DNA of 64,000 nt from Flaviaestuariibacter flavus (GCF_004337505.1 NZ_SJZI01000008.1:137914-201913), one strand, 5' to 3'. Positions 1 through 8,664 are shown, counted from the first letter of the stretch. Notes: generated from the letters alone by a model not told the origin. Numbers and translations are program-made.

Positions 1-1326
1 AACAAACACGCCGTAAGGAGTGATGTTCTTAACCGTGCCGGTGTGGCGGCTGCCTTCGGGGAAGTTGATCTCGATATCGTTCCAGGGATCCTGGCTCAGC
101 TGCTTGATCGAGAGGCTCATCTTGCGGCTGTCCTTGTCGAGGGTAACGATCTTGGCTTCATGCTCGTCGTTGAGCTTGAAGAACTCCTTCGCGTTGATGG
201 GGGTATTGGCCCAGGTAATTTCCGATACGTGCACGAGGCCTTCTACGCCCGGCATGATCTCGAGGAAAGCACCATAGTCTTCGATGTTCACTACGCGGCC
301 CTTGAGGGTAGCGCCTTCGTGGATGTTCTCCGGAAGTACGTCCCAGGGATGCGGGGTGAGTTGCTTGAGACCAAGCGAAATACGCTTCTTCTCGTCATCG
401 AAATCAAGCACAACAACGTTGAGCTTCTGGTCGAGCTTGAGCACTTCGCTCGGGTGGTTGATACGACCCCAGCTGATGTCGGTGATGTACAGCAGGCCGT
501 CGAGACCACCGAGGTCCATGAACGCACCGAAGTCGGTGATGTTCTTGACGGTACCTTCCAGTACCTGGCCTTTTTCCAGCTGGCCGATGATCTGGGCGCG
601 CTGTGCTTCGATATCGCTCTCGATGAGGGCTTTGTGCGATACAACGGCGTTCTTGATGGCTTCGTTGATCTTCACCACCTTGAATTCCATCGTCTTGCCT
701 ACGAACTGGTCGTAGTCGGTTACAGGCTTCACGTCGATCTGCGAACCCGGCAGGAAGGTCTCCATACCGAAAACGTCTACGATCAGGCCGCCCTTCGTTT
801 TGGAGGTAACGGTACCGGTAACGATTTCGCCGGTCTTGTGTACTTCAACGATGCGCTCCCAGGCACGCGTGATGCGGGCTTGCTTGCGGGAAAGGTTGAG
901 GTTGCCGTCGCGGTCTTCTTTCTCAACAACCATTACTTCTACTTCATCACCGACCTTCAGGCCCTGGATGTCGCGGAATTCATTGAGGGAAACGAGGCCG
1001 TCCGACTTAAAGCCGATGTTCAGCACTACGTCGGTCTTGGTGATACCCACCACGAGACCTTTGATGAGCTCGCCGTCGTTCAGTTGTACAAACGTGCTTT
1101 CATACACTTTGTCGTACTTCTGCTGCTCGTCTTTGCTGTAGGTAGCTACGTTGCGCTTGTCGATGCTCCAGTCGAAGTCATCGTGAGCGGTTTCCACTAC
1201 CGGGGCGGGAGCCGGCTTTGCTTCTGCGGCAGGTGCATTTGTTGTCGCGGTAGCAGCTTCGGCAACCGGGGTTGCTGCAGCCTGCTCCTGGCCTTCCGCG
1301 TTTTGGTTAACAATATTTTCTTCCAT
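1..1326 (-). CDS. rpsA: 30S ribosomal protein S1, 3' end outside the window
   Basis: Ribosomal protein S1 binds mRNA and recruits it to the 30S subunit during initiation. The window cuts the gene: 442 codons from the ATG are present and the C-terminal part is missing. After an Ala/Pro/Glu-rich, probably disordered N-terminus (residues 1-50), S1 OB-fold domains lie at about 84-140, 156-222, 242-312 and 327-400, and a fifth begins near 418. Repeat signatures such as DFGAFMDLGGLDGLLYIT and YGAFLEIMPGVEGLVHVS are clear. The start ATG lies 31 nt downstream of a consensus -7 box. The long opposite-strand frames here are antisense shadows. Confidence 0.97.
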   Translation of the reverse strand, partial: MEENIVNQNAEGQEQAAATPVAEAATATTNAPAAEAKPAPAPVVETAHDDFDWSIDKRNVATYSKDEQQKYDKVYESTFVQLNDGELIKGLVVGITKTDVVLNIGFKSDGLVSLNEFRDIQGLKVGDEVEVMVVEKEDRDGNLNLSRKQARITRAWERIVEVHKTGEIVTGTVTSKTKGGLIVDVFGMETFLPGSQIDVKPVTDYDQFVGKTMEFKVVKINEAIKNAVVSHKALIESDIEAQRAQIIGQLEKGQVLEGTVKNITDFGAFMDLGGLDGLLYITDISWGRINHPSEVLKLDQKLNVVVLDFDDEKKRISLGLKQLTPHPWDVLPENIHEGATLKGRVVNIEDYGAFLEIMPGVEGLVHVSEITWANTPINAKEFFKLNDEHEAKIVTLDKDSRKMSLSIKQLSQDPWNDIEINFPEGSRHTGTVKNITPYGVFV

Positions 1327-1356
1327 AAAAATTCCCGAGGGGTTTATTCGGGGGTG

Positions 1357-1364
1357 CAAAGATA
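1357..1364 (-). promoter_or_regulatory. rpsA promoter, -7 box TATCTTTG
   Basis: Exact match to the Bacteroidota -7 consensus TAnnTTTG, 30 nt upstream of the rpsA ATG. No TTG is seen 19-20 nt further upstream, so the -33 part is weak. Confidence 0.6.
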
Positions 1365-1408
1365 AGAAAAAGGGCCGGTCGGAAGCCCGGCAGGCGCGCC
1401 TTTTTCGT

Positions 1409-1416
1409 TAAGTTTG
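1409..1416 (+). promoter_or_regulatory. -7 box TAAGTTTG of the PagL-like gene
   Basis: Exact TAnnTTTG match ending 7 nt before the ATG at 1424. If used, the transcript would have almost no leader. It faces away from the rpsA promoter, so the short gap is a divergent promoter region. Confidence 0.5.
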
Positions 1417-1423
1417 GCGGCTC

Positions 1424-2473
1424 ATGTTCCGAAACTGCTGCCTTTTGCTCCTGCCCCTCCTGGCGGCCCTTCGCGGCCATAGCCAGGCACCCGAATACGC
1501 GGCCGGCGGCGCCTTCCACCTCGGCTCTTTCATCACCAAGATGAGCAAGGCCGATGTGCTCAAAGACTCCTACAGCTCTTTTGTCCAGGGTGAATGGAGC
1601 GCGTCCACCCCCCTTTCGGCCCGCACCCGGCTCGGCGCCACGCTCCTGCATGGCAATTCGGGCGGAAAGCGGTACCTCGGCACAGTCAGCGCGGCCCTGG
1701 GCTTTGCCGACCGCCCCCTGCTGGGCCACCGTGCCTGGCGCCTCCACGGCCGCCTTGCCGCCGGCCTAGGCTGGATCGGCAAGCCCTACGACCCGGAAAC
1801 GAATTTCAAGAACACCCTGCTGGGCTCCCACCTTAACGCTGCGGTGCAGCTCTCCGTCTACCAGGAGCTCCGCATCGGCAGGCATTGGTCCTGGAACAGC
1901 GGCGTTTCTTTTCTGCATCTTTCCAACGGCCTCAGCACCCTGCCCAACCTGGGACTCAATATCCCGGCGCTGCATACCGGCGTCCTGTACCGCTGGGCCG
2001 CGCCGCCTATGCCACAGGGGGCCGCCGACAGCCTTCCGGATGGCCGCAACCGCTGGCAGCTCTGGGCCAGCGCCGGGCTGAAACAGTGGCCCCTGGTCAA
2101 TAGCCGGCGCCACCTGGTGTCGGTACTCAGCATCGAATGGCACCGCTACACCCTCCGGGGCAGCAGCTGGGGCGCGCAGGCACAGGTGCTGCGCGACGCC
2201 TCGCCCAACGCACCCACCGACAGCACCCTCAAAGCCCCCGGGGCGGGTGGCTTCGCGGCAGCCCTCGGCGCGCACTATACGCCCCGCATCGGGCGGCTCG
2301 AGATACCGCTGCAGGCAGGCGTGTATGTATTCAACCGGCGCGACAGCAACCGCGTGTACCAAAGCCTCGGCATCCGCTACCGCGTTGCCCGGCGCTGGCG
2401 GGCGGGCATACAGCTCAAAACCCATATGGGCAAGGCCGATTATTTCCACGCCGGCATCGGCTATGAATGGTAA
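1424..2473 (+). CDS. PagL-like lipid A deacylase / acyloxyacyl hydrolase family outer-membrane protein
   Basis: 349 residues with a signal peptide (about 1-22) and alternating hydrophobic strands expected of an outer-membrane barrel. The central motif FLHLSNGLSTLPNLGLN (about residues 160-176) resembles the HxSNG...PN.G block of PagL lipid A 3-O-deacylases, in which His and Ser of HxS are catalytic. The residue I would align with the Pseudomonas PagL catalytic Glu, 12 after the Ser, is Asn here, so activity is uncertain. The protein is much longer than PagL itself (about 150 residues). It is followed after 3 nt by a lipoprotein gene, so the two are probably cotranscribed. Substrate not shown by the sequence. 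Confidence 0.75.
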   Translation: MFRNCCLLLLPLLAALRGHSQAPEYAAGGAFHLGSFITKMSKADVLKDSYSSFVQGEWSASTPLSARTRLGATLLHGNSGGKRYLGTVSAALGFADRPLLGHRAWRLHGRLAAGLGWIGKPYDPETNFKNTLLGSHLNAAVQLSVYQELRIGRHWSWNSGVSFLHLSNGLSTLPNLGLNIPALHTGVLYRWAAPPMPQGAADSLPDGRNRWQLWASAGLKQWPLVNSRRHLVSVLSIEWHRYTLRGSSWGAQAQVLRDASPNAPTDSTLKAPGAGGFAAALGAHYTPRIGRLEIPLQAGVYVFNRRDSNRVYQSLGIRYRVARRWRAGIQLKTHMGKADYFHAGIGYEW

Positions 2474-2476
2474 GCA

Positions 2477-3208
2477 ATGAAGCAAACGATCTACCTGACG
2501 ACTGTATTTCTACTGGTGCTCGCCGCTGCCTCCTGCAGCCGCCCCGGCTGCGCCCAGAAAGCGGGCGCCCCCACCCGCACCGTACGCGGCGCGGAGCCGT
2601 TCAGCCATATCGTTGTGTCGGATAATATCAACCTGGTGCTGCGGCAGGAAAGCACCTGGCGCATCGAGGTGGAAACAGATGAGAACCTGCAGGCGGCTGT
2701 AAGCACCGAAGTAGCCAACGGTGTGCTCAGCATACGCAACACCGCCTCCTGTGCCTGGATCCGCCGGCCGGGTGAGACCATCAACGTGTCCGTGTCGCTG
2801 CCCGACCTGAACCGGCTCGAATACCAGGGATCGGGCACCGTCAGCTGCGCCGACACGCTCCACCTCGATTATCTTTCCGTGGAAGCCGACCATGGCGCCG
2901 GTACCGTCAACCTGCTGCTCGATACCCGCTTTACATCGGCCCTGATCAACAACGAGGTAACGGACTTCGTCTTTGCCGGCCGGAGCGACTCCTGCTACAC
3001 CTGGTGCTCCTCGCGCGGGGCTGTCGACTACAGGAATTTCCGCGTGCAGCGGCTCGCCCTCGATTTCGCCGGGGTGCGCGACGCGCGGGTGTGGGCCACC
3101 GAAAGCCTGCGGGCGACCATCTTTCAAAATGGAAATATTTACTTCCGGGGAACGCCGGCGCTTTTTACCGACTACCGCGGCAGCGGCCGGCTGATTGCAA
3201 CGCCCTAA
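2477..3208 (+). CDS. Head-GIN domain (DUF2807) lipoprotein
   Basis: 243 residues. The N-terminus carries a lipoprotein signal with lipobox AASC (Cys20), so the mature protein should be anchored in the envelope. The rest reads as the repetitive beta-rich 'putative auto-transporter adhesin, head GIN' domain: short strands alternating with turns, e.g. FSHIVVSDNINLVLRQ and LEYQGSGTVSC. The family is common in Bacteroidota and its molecular role is unsettled. The start lies 3 nt after the preceding stop, indicating an operon with the PagL-like gene. It converges on the flavoprotein gene 22 nt downstream. Confidence 0.82.
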   Translation: MKQTIYLTTVFLLVLAAASCSRPGCAQKAGAPTRTVRGAEPFSHIVVSDNINLVLRQESTWRIEVETDENLQAAVSTEVANGVLSIRNTASCAWIRRPGETINVSVSLPDLNRLEYQGSGTVSCADTLHLDYLSVEADHGAGTVNLLLDTRFTSALINNEVTDFVFAGRSDSCYTWCSSRGAVDYRNFRVQRLALDFAGVRDARVWATESLRATIFQNGNIYFRGTPALFTDYRGSGRLIATP

Positions 3209-3230
3209 ATAGTGGTTATTGCAGGCCTCC

Positions 3231-4457
3231 TTACGTTCCGGCAATTGCCTTCGCCGCGATCCAGCCGCTGGTCCACGCATGCTGGAAGTTGAAGCCGCCG
3301 GTGATGCCGTCTACGTCCATCACCTCGCCCGCGAAATAAAGCCCCGGCACCTTGCGGCTCATCATCGTATTGGCGTCGATTTCCGACAGTTGGATGCCAC
3401 CGGCCGTAACGAATTCTTCTTTAAAGGTGGTCTTGCCCTTTACTTCAAAAACCGAATCGCTGATGTGGCGGATGAGGGCGTTCTCGGCCTTGGCCGGGAG
3501 GTCGGCAAAACGCTGTTCTTCGCCGATGCCGGATTGCCGGAGTAAAAACTGCCAGAGGCGGGCGGGCAGTTCCGCCAGGTTCTGGTTGTGCACTTTTTTT
3601 TGCGGGTGCTGCCGTCGCGCATCTGTGATGGCGGCTTTGAGATCGGCCTCGGTGTGCTGCGGTGCCCAATGCACGTGCACCCGGAAGTTGTATTGCCCCT
3701 GCGCCAGCTCGCGTGCGCCCCAGGCGCTGAGGCGGAGCACGGCGGGGCCGCTGAGGCCCCAGTGCGTAATGAGCACCGGTCCTTCCTCCGAAAGCTTGCT
3801 GCCCTCGATCTTGACGCGGGCCGTGGTGCTCACGCCCATCAGCTCCGTGATCGGGTGCTTCGGCAGGTTGAAGGTAAAAAGCGAAGGCAGCGGCTCGGCA
3901 ATGCTGTGGCCAAGTGCCTGCAGCCAGGCAAACTGCGCCGCCTTGGGGTAGCCTCCGGCTGCCACACATACAGCATCGGCTTCGAGCGGGCGCCCGTCGG
4001 CCAGCTCCAGCCGGAAGCCTGATTCCACGTGGAGCAATGATTTCACTTCGGCATTCATCCGGATCTCCACACCATAACGGGCCGCCTCGCGAAGCAGGCA
4101 GGCGATGACGGTCTCGGAAGAATCGGTAACCGGGAACATGCGGCCGTCGGCTTCCGCCTTGAGGTCCACACCGCGCTCTTCGAACCAACGAATTGTGGCT
4201 GCGGCATCGAAGTGGTGCAGGGTCTTCTTGAGAAAGTTTTGCCCGCGCGGGTAGCGCCGGCTGAATTCCGATACCTCGAAAAGCTGGTGGGTGACATTGC
4301 AGCGCCCGCCGCCCGATACGCGCACTTTGGAAAGCAACTTGCCCGTCTTCTCCAGCAGCGTTACCCGGGCACCCATGCGCGCGGCATTCACCGCACAGAA
4401 GAAGCCGGCGGCGCCGCCGCCAATGACGATGAGGGATTTAGAATCGTGGGCGGTCAT
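3231..4457 (-). CDS. NAD(P)/FAD-dependent oxidoreductase, HI0933/BaiN family
   Basis: 408 residues, the usual family length. A dinucleotide-binding Rossmann motif (VIGGGAAGFFCAVNAARMGA) sits at residues 11-30, followed by the family signature GGGRCNVTH and, near the C-terminus, GEVMDVDGITGGFNFQHAW, which closes the FAD site. HI0933-type flavoproteins are widespread; most lack an assigned substrate, and the BaiN name rests on a bile-acid reductase from gut clostridia that should not be carried over here. It lies downstream of map in the same direction, separated by an inverted repeat, so cotranscription is uncertain. Confidence 0.9.
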   Translation of the reverse strand: MTAHDSKSLIVIGGGAAGFFCAVNAARMGARVTLLEKTGKLLSKVRVSGGGRCNVTHQLFEVSEFSRRYPRGQNFLKKTLHHFDAAATIRWFEERGVDLKAEADGRMFPVTDSSETVIACLLREAARYGVEIRMNAEVKSLLHVESGFRLELADGRPLEADAVCVAAGGYPKAAQFAWLQALGHSIAEPLPSLFTFNLPKHPITELMGVSTTARVKIEGSKLSEEGPVLITHWGLSGPAVLRLSAWGARELAQGQYNFRVHVHWAPQHTEADLKAAITDARRQHPQKKVHNQNLAELPARLWQFLLRQSGIGEEQRFADLPAKAENALIRHISDSVFEVKGKTTFKEEFVTAGGIQLSEIDANTMMSRKVPGLYFAGEVMDVDGITGGFNFQHAWTSGWIAAKAIAGT

Positions 4458-4462
4458 GGAGC

Positions 4463-4568
4463 GAAAGAACGCAGATTTTTTATGATTTGTTAGGATGACG
4501 CAGATGAAGCAAACGCAGAAGACAAATCCCCACTAATCATAAAAGATCTGCGTCGTCTGCGTTCTTTC
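4463..4568. repeat. Nested inverted repeat between map and the flavoprotein gene
   Basis: Outer arms GAAAGAACGCAGA (4463-4475) and TCTGCGTTCTTTC (4556-4568) are a perfect 13-bp match. An inner pair TTTTATGATT (4478-4487) / AATCATAAAA (4535-4544) continues the stem. The loop repeats the same words (GACGCAGA, AACGCAGA). It has the word-array layout seen elsewhere in this window and could act as a terminator or processing site after map. Confidence 0.75.
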
Positions 4569-4581
4569 TCTCCGGGCCCCA

Positions 4582-5382
4582 TCAGTAATCGCTGAACAGC
4601 TCCGGGTTGGCTTTTTCCGCTGCCTCGATGGGCGCATAGTTGGAAAGAATGTCGGCTTTGCCCTTGCGCACGCACACGTCGTGCTCGAAGTGTACCGACA
4701 CCTTGCCGTCCTTGGTGCGCACCGTCCAGCCGTCATCATCGGTATACACGTCCTTCTTGCCCATATTGATCATGGGCTCGATGGCAAGCACGAGGCCTTC
4801 CTTGAGCACCGGGCCCGAGCCACGCTTGCCGTAATTAGGCACCTGCGGGTCTTCGTGGAGGCTGCGACCAAGACCATGGCCCACGAGCTCGCGCACCACG
4901 CCGTAGCCGTTCTTTTTCTCGGTATGCTCCTGTATGGCAAATGCGATATCGCCGATGCGGTTGCCGGCAACCGCCTTTTCGATGCCTTTATAGAGTGACT
5001 CTTTCGTGGTCTTTACCAGCTTCACGGCGTCAGGACCCGGGTCGCCGATCATGAAGGTATAGGCATGGTCGCCATGCCAGCCGTTGAGGATGACGCCGAC
5101 GTCAACCGAAACCACGTCGCCTTCCTTCAGCGCATGGCCGTTGGGAAAGCCGTGCACCACCACGTCGTTGACGGAGATGCACGAATTGAACGGGTACCCG
5201 TTATAACCCAGGAAAGAAGGCACGGCGCCATTGTCGCGGATGATGCTGCCGATCGTTTTGTCGATGGAAAGCGTCGTGATCCCGGGCTTCAGCAGCACGG
5301 CGATCTCGGCGAGGGTATTGCTCACGAGCAGCGCGCTTTTGCGCATCAGCTCCACTTGTTCGTCGGTCTTGTAATAGATCAT
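4582..5382 (-). CDS. map: Type I methionine aminopeptidase
   Basis: 266 residues. Removes the initiator methionine from nascent proteins at the ribosome. All five dinuclear metal ligands of the family are visible: Asp94 (VSVDVG), Asp105 (GDHAYTF), His169 (VGHGLG), Glu202 (IEPM) and Glu233 (HFEHD). As in most Bacteroidota it follows secY, but a terminator-like hairpin separates them and a near-consensus promoter precedes the ATG, so it may be transcribed on its own. infA, rpmJ and the S13-S11-S4-rpoA-L17 cluster that usually follow are absent. Confidence 0.97.
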   Translation of the reverse strand: MIYYKTDEQVELMRKSALLVSNTLAEIAVLLKPGITTLSIDKTIGSIIRDNGAVPSFLGYNGYPFNSCISVNDVVVHGFPNGHALKEGDVVSVDVGVILNGWHGDHAYTFMIGDPGPDAVKLVKTTKESLYKGIEKAVAGNRIGDIAFAIQEHTEKKNGYGVVRELVGHGLGRSLHEDPQVPNYGKRGSGPVLKEGLVLAIEPMINMGKKDVYTDDDGWTVRTKDGKVSVHFEHDVCVRKGKADILSNYAPIEAAEKANPELFSDY

Positions 5383-5390
5383 GGGAAGCG

Positions 5391-5398
5391 CGAAGATA
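5391..5398 (-). promoter_or_regulatory. Possible map promoter, TATCTTCG
   Basis: One mismatch to TAnnTTTG, 8 nt upstream of the map ATG and just after a terminator hairpin. No -33 TTG at the expected distance. Confidence 0.35.
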
Positions 5399-5411
5399 CT
5401 TGTGTAAAAAA

Positions 5412-5441
5412 GAAAAACCCGCCGCCGAAGCGCCGGGTTTT
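5412..5441 (-). terminator. Intrinsic terminator after secY
   Basis: Inverted repeat AAAACCCG (5414-5421) / CGGGTTTT (5434-5441). On the transcribed strand it is followed by CTTTTTT. It would end the long ribosomal operon between secY and map. Confidence 0.7.
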
Positions 5442-5462
5442 CTATTGCTATGAAATCAAAGC

Positions 5463-6803
5463 TTAGTAAGAGGCTTGTGTCACCGTCTGACGACCCTGGA
5501 TGCGACCGCCTTTCATAAGGCCGTCGTACTGGCGCATCAACAGTTGCGTTTCGATCTGCTGGAGCGTATCGAGGATAACGCCCACCATGATCAGCAGCGA
5601 GGTACCACCGAAGAAGGTGGAGAAGCCCGCCGTTACGCCGAGGCGCTGTGCGATACCGGGCAGGATGCCTACGAGGGCCAGCAGGACAGCACCGGGGAGG
5701 GTGATGCGGTCCATGATGGCGCCGATATAGTCGGCAGTGGGCTGACCGGGCTTTACGCCGGGGATGAAGCCGTTATTCTGCTTCAGGTTGTCGGCGATCT
5801 GCTTCGGGTTGAAGATAAGCGCTGTGTACAGGAAGGTGAAGCCGATTACGACGGCCGAGTAGATGGCCATGTAACCGAAGTTCATGTGGTTGGTAAACGC
5901 TTCGCCGAAACCACCGGAAGTGCTCTTGTTGAGGAAGAACAGCGTGGGCAGGAACATGATCGCCTGGGCGAAGATGATCGGCATTACACCGGCGCTGTTT
6001 ACCTTGATGGGCAGGTACTGGCGGGCGCCACCACCTACCTGGCGGTTGCCCACGATCTGCTTGGCGTAGTTCACCGCGATGCGGCGGGTACCCTGAACGA
6101 GCAGGATACAGCCCATGATGATAGCGATGAGGATGGCCAGCTCGATGATGAACACCAGGATCAGACCCGGACGGATCGACTTGGCGGCCAGTTCCTGGGT
6201 AAAGTTCTGGGGCAGGCGGCCCAGGATACCAATCATGATGATCAGCGAGGTACCGTTGCCGAGGCCCTTGTCGGTGATCTTCTCGCCAAGCCACATCACG
6301 AAGAGGGTGCCGGCGGTAAGGACAACCACGGTAGAGAGCCAGAACATGGAGCTGTAAGCGGGGTTGATGAGGCCCTGGTTGGTCTGGGACATCGAGTTCA
6401 GGTATCCCACGTAAGCGGAAGCCTGAACGGCGGTCACCGCCACGGTGAGGTAGCGGGTCCATTGGTTGATCTTCTTTCGACCGCTTTCACCTTCTTTCTG
6501 GAGCTTCTGGAAGGAAGGCACCAGAACGGTCATCAGCTGCATGAAGATTGAAGCCGAGATGTAGGGCATGATGCCGAGCGCGAAGATCGACATCTGGCTG
6601 AATGCGCCGCCCGAGAAGGCGTCGATAAGCCCGAGCATGCCCTGGCCGCCCTTATTGGTATCGATATGCGCGGCATTGATACCAGGGAGCACGATGTGCG
6701 TGCCGACACGGTAGATGAAAATCAGAAGAAGGGTAACCAGGATCTTGCTGCGCAGCTCCTCGATACTCCAGATATTCTTCAGCGTTTGGATTAACTTTTT
6801 CAC
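5463..6803 (-). CDS. secY: Preprotein translocase subunit SecY
   Basis: 446 residues, the channel-forming subunit of the SecYEG translocon in the inner membrane. About ten hydrophobic segments are visible, starting with LVTLLLIFIYRVGTHIVLPG. The conserved cytosolic-loop segment VNYAKQIVGNRQVGGGARQY and the late LALVGILPGIAQRL segment match the family. It ends the spc part of the operon, directly after rplO (69 nt gap), the usual bacterial order. Confidence 0.98.
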   Translation of the reverse strand: MKKLIQTLKNIWSIEELRSKILVTLLLIFIYRVGTHIVLPGINAAHIDTNKGGQGMLGLIDAFSGGAFSQMSIFALGIMPYISASIFMQLMTVLVPSFQKLQKEGESGRKKINQWTRYLTVAVTAVQASAYVGYLNSMSQTNQGLINPAYSSMFWLSTVVVLTAGTLFVMWLGEKITDKGLGNGTSLIIMIGILGRLPQNFTQELAAKSIRPGLILVFIIELAILIAIIMGCILLVQGTRRIAVNYAKQIVGNRQVGGGARQYLPIKVNSAGVMPIIFAQAIMFLPTLFFLNKSTSGGFGEAFTNHMNFGYMAIYSAVVIGFTFLYTALIFNPKQIADNLKQNNGFIPGVKPGQPTADYIGAIMDRITLPGAVLLALVGILPGIAQRLGVTAGFSTFFGGTSLLIMVGVILDTLQQIETQLLMRQYDGLMKGGRIQGRQTVTQASY

Positions 6804-6872
6804 GGAAAATGTTTACGGTCCAGAATGAAAAAAAGACGCATGGTATCATGCGCCTGTGCAATTTAGGAAAAA

Positions 6873-7322
6873 TTACTTCACGATCTCAACGGAGCCGCCG
6901 GCGCCTTCGACGGCTGCCTTTGCTTTCTCGCTGATTGCGTTGATCTTGAAGGTAACCTTAGCCTTCAGCTCTCCATTGCCAAGAACTTTTACGCGGTCGG
7001 TCTGCGAAATGAGGCCGTTCATGTAGAGGTTCTCGAGGCTGAATTCCGTGATACCGTATTTCTCCACCAGCTGGTCGATCTGGCCGAGGTTGAACACTTT
7101 GTATTCGATGCGGTTGATGTTCTTGAAGCCACGCTTCGGAACACGACGCTGGATCGGCATCTGGCCGCCTTCGTGGGCCATCTTGCGCTTGTAGCCGGAG
7201 TCGGATTGCTGGCCTTTGTTACCCTTGGTAGAGGTACCACCCTTACCGGATGCTTCACCACGGCCAAGACGCTTTTGTTTGTGTACGGCGCCTTTTGCAG
7301 GCTTCAGTTCGTGCAGTTTCAT
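6873..7322 (-). CDS. rplO: 50S ribosomal protein L15
   Basis: 149 residues. The Gly/Lys-rich N-terminal extension that threads into 23S rRNA is present (RLGRGEASGKGGTSTKGNKG, about 19-38), followed by the compact C-terminal domain ending in AAVEGAGGSVEIVK. It lies between rpmD and secY as in most bacteria. The 124-nt gap on the rpmD side is unusually long for this operon and holds an inverted word array. Confidence 0.98.
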   Translation of the reverse strand: MKLHELKPAKGAVHKQKRLGRGEASGKGGTSTKGNKGQQSDSGYKRKMAHEGGQMPIQRRVPKRGFKNINRIEYKVFNLGQIDQLVEKYGITEFSLENLYMNGLISQTDRVKVLGNGELKAKVTFKINAISEKAKAAVEGAGGSVEIVK

Positions 7323-7374
7323 ACTTGTTGATTTTTACTTTCGGGGAATCGCCCCTCGCTTTTAAAAAATAATA

Positions 7375-7438
7375 AAGTCGGAAGTAAGGAAGTCGGAAGT
7401 AAAGGCCGGCAATTCCGACTTCCTTACTTCCGACTTCC
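7375..7438. repeat. Inverted word array, AAGTCGG / AAGTAAG type
   Basis: Left arm reads AAGTCGG-AAGTAAGG-AAGTCGG-AAGTAAA (7375-7403). The right arm at 7413-7438 is its reverse complement (TTCCGACTTCC-TTACTTCC-GACTTCC). The spacer is only about 9 nt. It fills the rplO-rpmD gap within the ribosomal operon and would form a hairpin of roughly 25 bp in the mRNA. Confidence 0.85.
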
Positions 7439-7446
7439 AAACTTAA

Positions 7447-7629
7447 TTAGGCTACTTCTTCTACGCTGAGCATGTGCTCTACCGCGCGGATCATACCCAG
7501 GATCTGGGGGGTACCTTCCACTTCGCGGGTGGCGTTCATCTTGTTCAGACCCAGGGCCTGCAGCGTGAGCTTCTGGCGCTCGGGGCGGTCGATGGGGCTC
7601 TTAACCAGCGTGATCTTGATCTTTTTCAT
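7447..7629 (-). CDS. rpmD: 50S ribosomal protein L30
   Basis: 60 residues starting MKKIKITLVKSPIDRPERQK, the usual L30 N-terminus and length. An in-frame upstream ATG at 7653 would add eight residues (MPKPKHII) that are not typical of L30, so the internal ATG was chosen. Bacteria keep rpmD between rpsE and rplO, as here. Confidence 0.95.
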   Translation of the reverse strand: MKKIKITLVKSPIDRPERQKLTLQALGLNKMNATREVEGTPQILGMIRAVEHMLSVEEVA

Positions 7630-7644
7630 GATAATGTGTTTGGG

Positions 7645-7703
7645 CTTCGGCAAGCTCAGCCAGACAACGCTTTCGCGTTTGTCATCCTGAGCGGAAGTCG
7701 AAG
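7645..7703. repeat. REP-like imperfect hairpin between rpsE and rpmD
   Basis: CTTCGGCAAGCTCAGCCAGA pairs with TGTCATCCTGAGCGGAAGTC and the following GAAG, around the loop ACGCTTTCGCGT. Words like CAAGCTCAG and TCATCCTGAGCG recur as dispersed repeats in many bacterial genomes, so this is likely a member of such a family. It fills almost the entire rpsE-rpmD gap. Confidence 0.65.
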
Positions 7704-7705
7704 TG

Positions 7706-8224
7706 TTATCCGTTGAATACTTTCTTCAGGTTCACGTTGCGCTGCTTGGCTACGGCGATGGGCTCGCGCAGGAGGGCGAGGGCCTCGAAAGTAGCCTTAA
7801 CAACGTTGTGGGGGTTGGCAGAGCCCAGCGACTTGGCCAGAACGTCGGTTACACCGGCGCTCTCAAGCACGGCGCGCATCGAGCCACCGGCGATCACACC
7901 CGTACCGTGAGCGGCGGGCTTGATCAGCACCTTGGCGGCACCTACGCGGGCCAGCTGGTCGTGGGGAATGGTACCGTGCATCACCGGAACCTTGATGAGG
8001 TTCTTCTTGGCATCTTCGATGCCTTTGGTGATGGCTTCCTGTACTTCTTTTGCCTTACCGAGACCATGACCAACGACACCCTGCTCGTTGCCCACTACCA
8101 CCAGTGCAGAGAAGCTGAACGTACGACCGCCTTTGGTCGTCTTCACCACGCGGTTAATAGCGACAACCTTCTCTTTCAGTTCGAGGTCGCCTGCTTTTAC
8201 TCGGTTAATAATTGCTTTTGCCAT
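7706..8224 (-). CDS. rpsE: 30S ribosomal protein S5
   Basis: 172 residues. The double-stranded-RNA-binding-like N-terminal domain shows [28 protein letters not shown] (two family blocks, about 34-61). The C-terminal domain carries [16 protein letters not shown] and [14 protein letters not shown]5 helps shape the decoding centre and translational accuracy. It is placed between rplR and rpmD, the standard spc order. Confidence 0.98.
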   Translation of the reverse strand: MAKAIINRVKAGDLELKEKVVAINRVVKTTKGGRTFSFSALVVVGNEQGVVGHGLGKAKEVQEAITKGIEDAKKNLIKVPVMHGTIPHDQLARVGAAKVLIKPAAHGTGVIAGGSMRAVLESAGVTDVLAKSLGSANPHNVVKATFEALALLREPIAVAKQRNVNLKKVFNG

Positions 8225-8269
8225 TTTATTTTTTGTATTGACAGCTCAATAGCTCTGTTAGTGATTGGA

Positions 8270-8629
8270 TTAGAATTGCAGGCCTCCTTCGCGGGCGCCT
8301 TCGGCTACTGCCTTCACGCGACCATGATACAGGTTGCCGCCGCGGTCGAATACCACGTTCTCCAGACCCAGGTCTTTTGCCTTGCGGGCGATGGCCTGAC
8401 CGACGAGCTTGCTCTTTTCGGTCTTGTTGCCGGCCTGCGCAGCGATATCCTTGTCGCGCGAAGAAGCAGCGGCGAGGGTAACGGCATTGGCATCGTCGAT
8501 GAGCTGCACGTAGATGTCTGCGTTGGAGCGGAACACCGACAGGCGGGGCTTCTGGGCCGTACCGGCCACCTTGCGGCGGATGCGGTAGCGGATATTTTGT
8601 CTACGGGTCGTCTTTTGACTTGTTCTCAT
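8270..8629 (-). CDS. rplR: 50S ribosomal protein L18
   Basis: 119 residues. L18 binds 5S rRNA in the central protuberance. The basic N-terminus ([16 protein letters not shown]) and the conserved [12 protein letters not shown] block ([19 protein letters not shown]) are present, as is the C-terminal [20 protein letters not shown]. The short leader before its ATG holds a stem-loop that shares its loop with one upstream of rplX. Confidence 0.97.
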   Translation of the reverse strand: MRTSQKTTRRQNIRYRIRRKVAGTAQKPRLSVFRSNADIYVQLIDDANAVTLAAASSRDKDIAAQAGNKTEKSKLVGQAIARKAKDLGLENVVFDRGGNLYHGRVKAVAEGAREGGLQF

Positions 8630-8645
8630 TGTATTGAAGTTTGAA

Positions 8646-8664
8646 GCCTTGATACTGCCAAGGC
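8646..8664 (-). promoter_or_regulatory. Stem-loop with GCAGTAT loop upstream of rplR
   Basis: Perfect 6-bp stem GCCTTG (8646-8651) / CAAGGC (8659-8664) around a 7-nt loop, GCAGTAT on the mRNA. The element at 11182-11200 has the same loop but a different 6-bp stem. Confidence 0.55.

Noticed and set aside
43..1365. Long plus-strand open frame opposite rpsA
   Set aside because: Antisense of a clear ribosomal protein gene; its translation has no family features.
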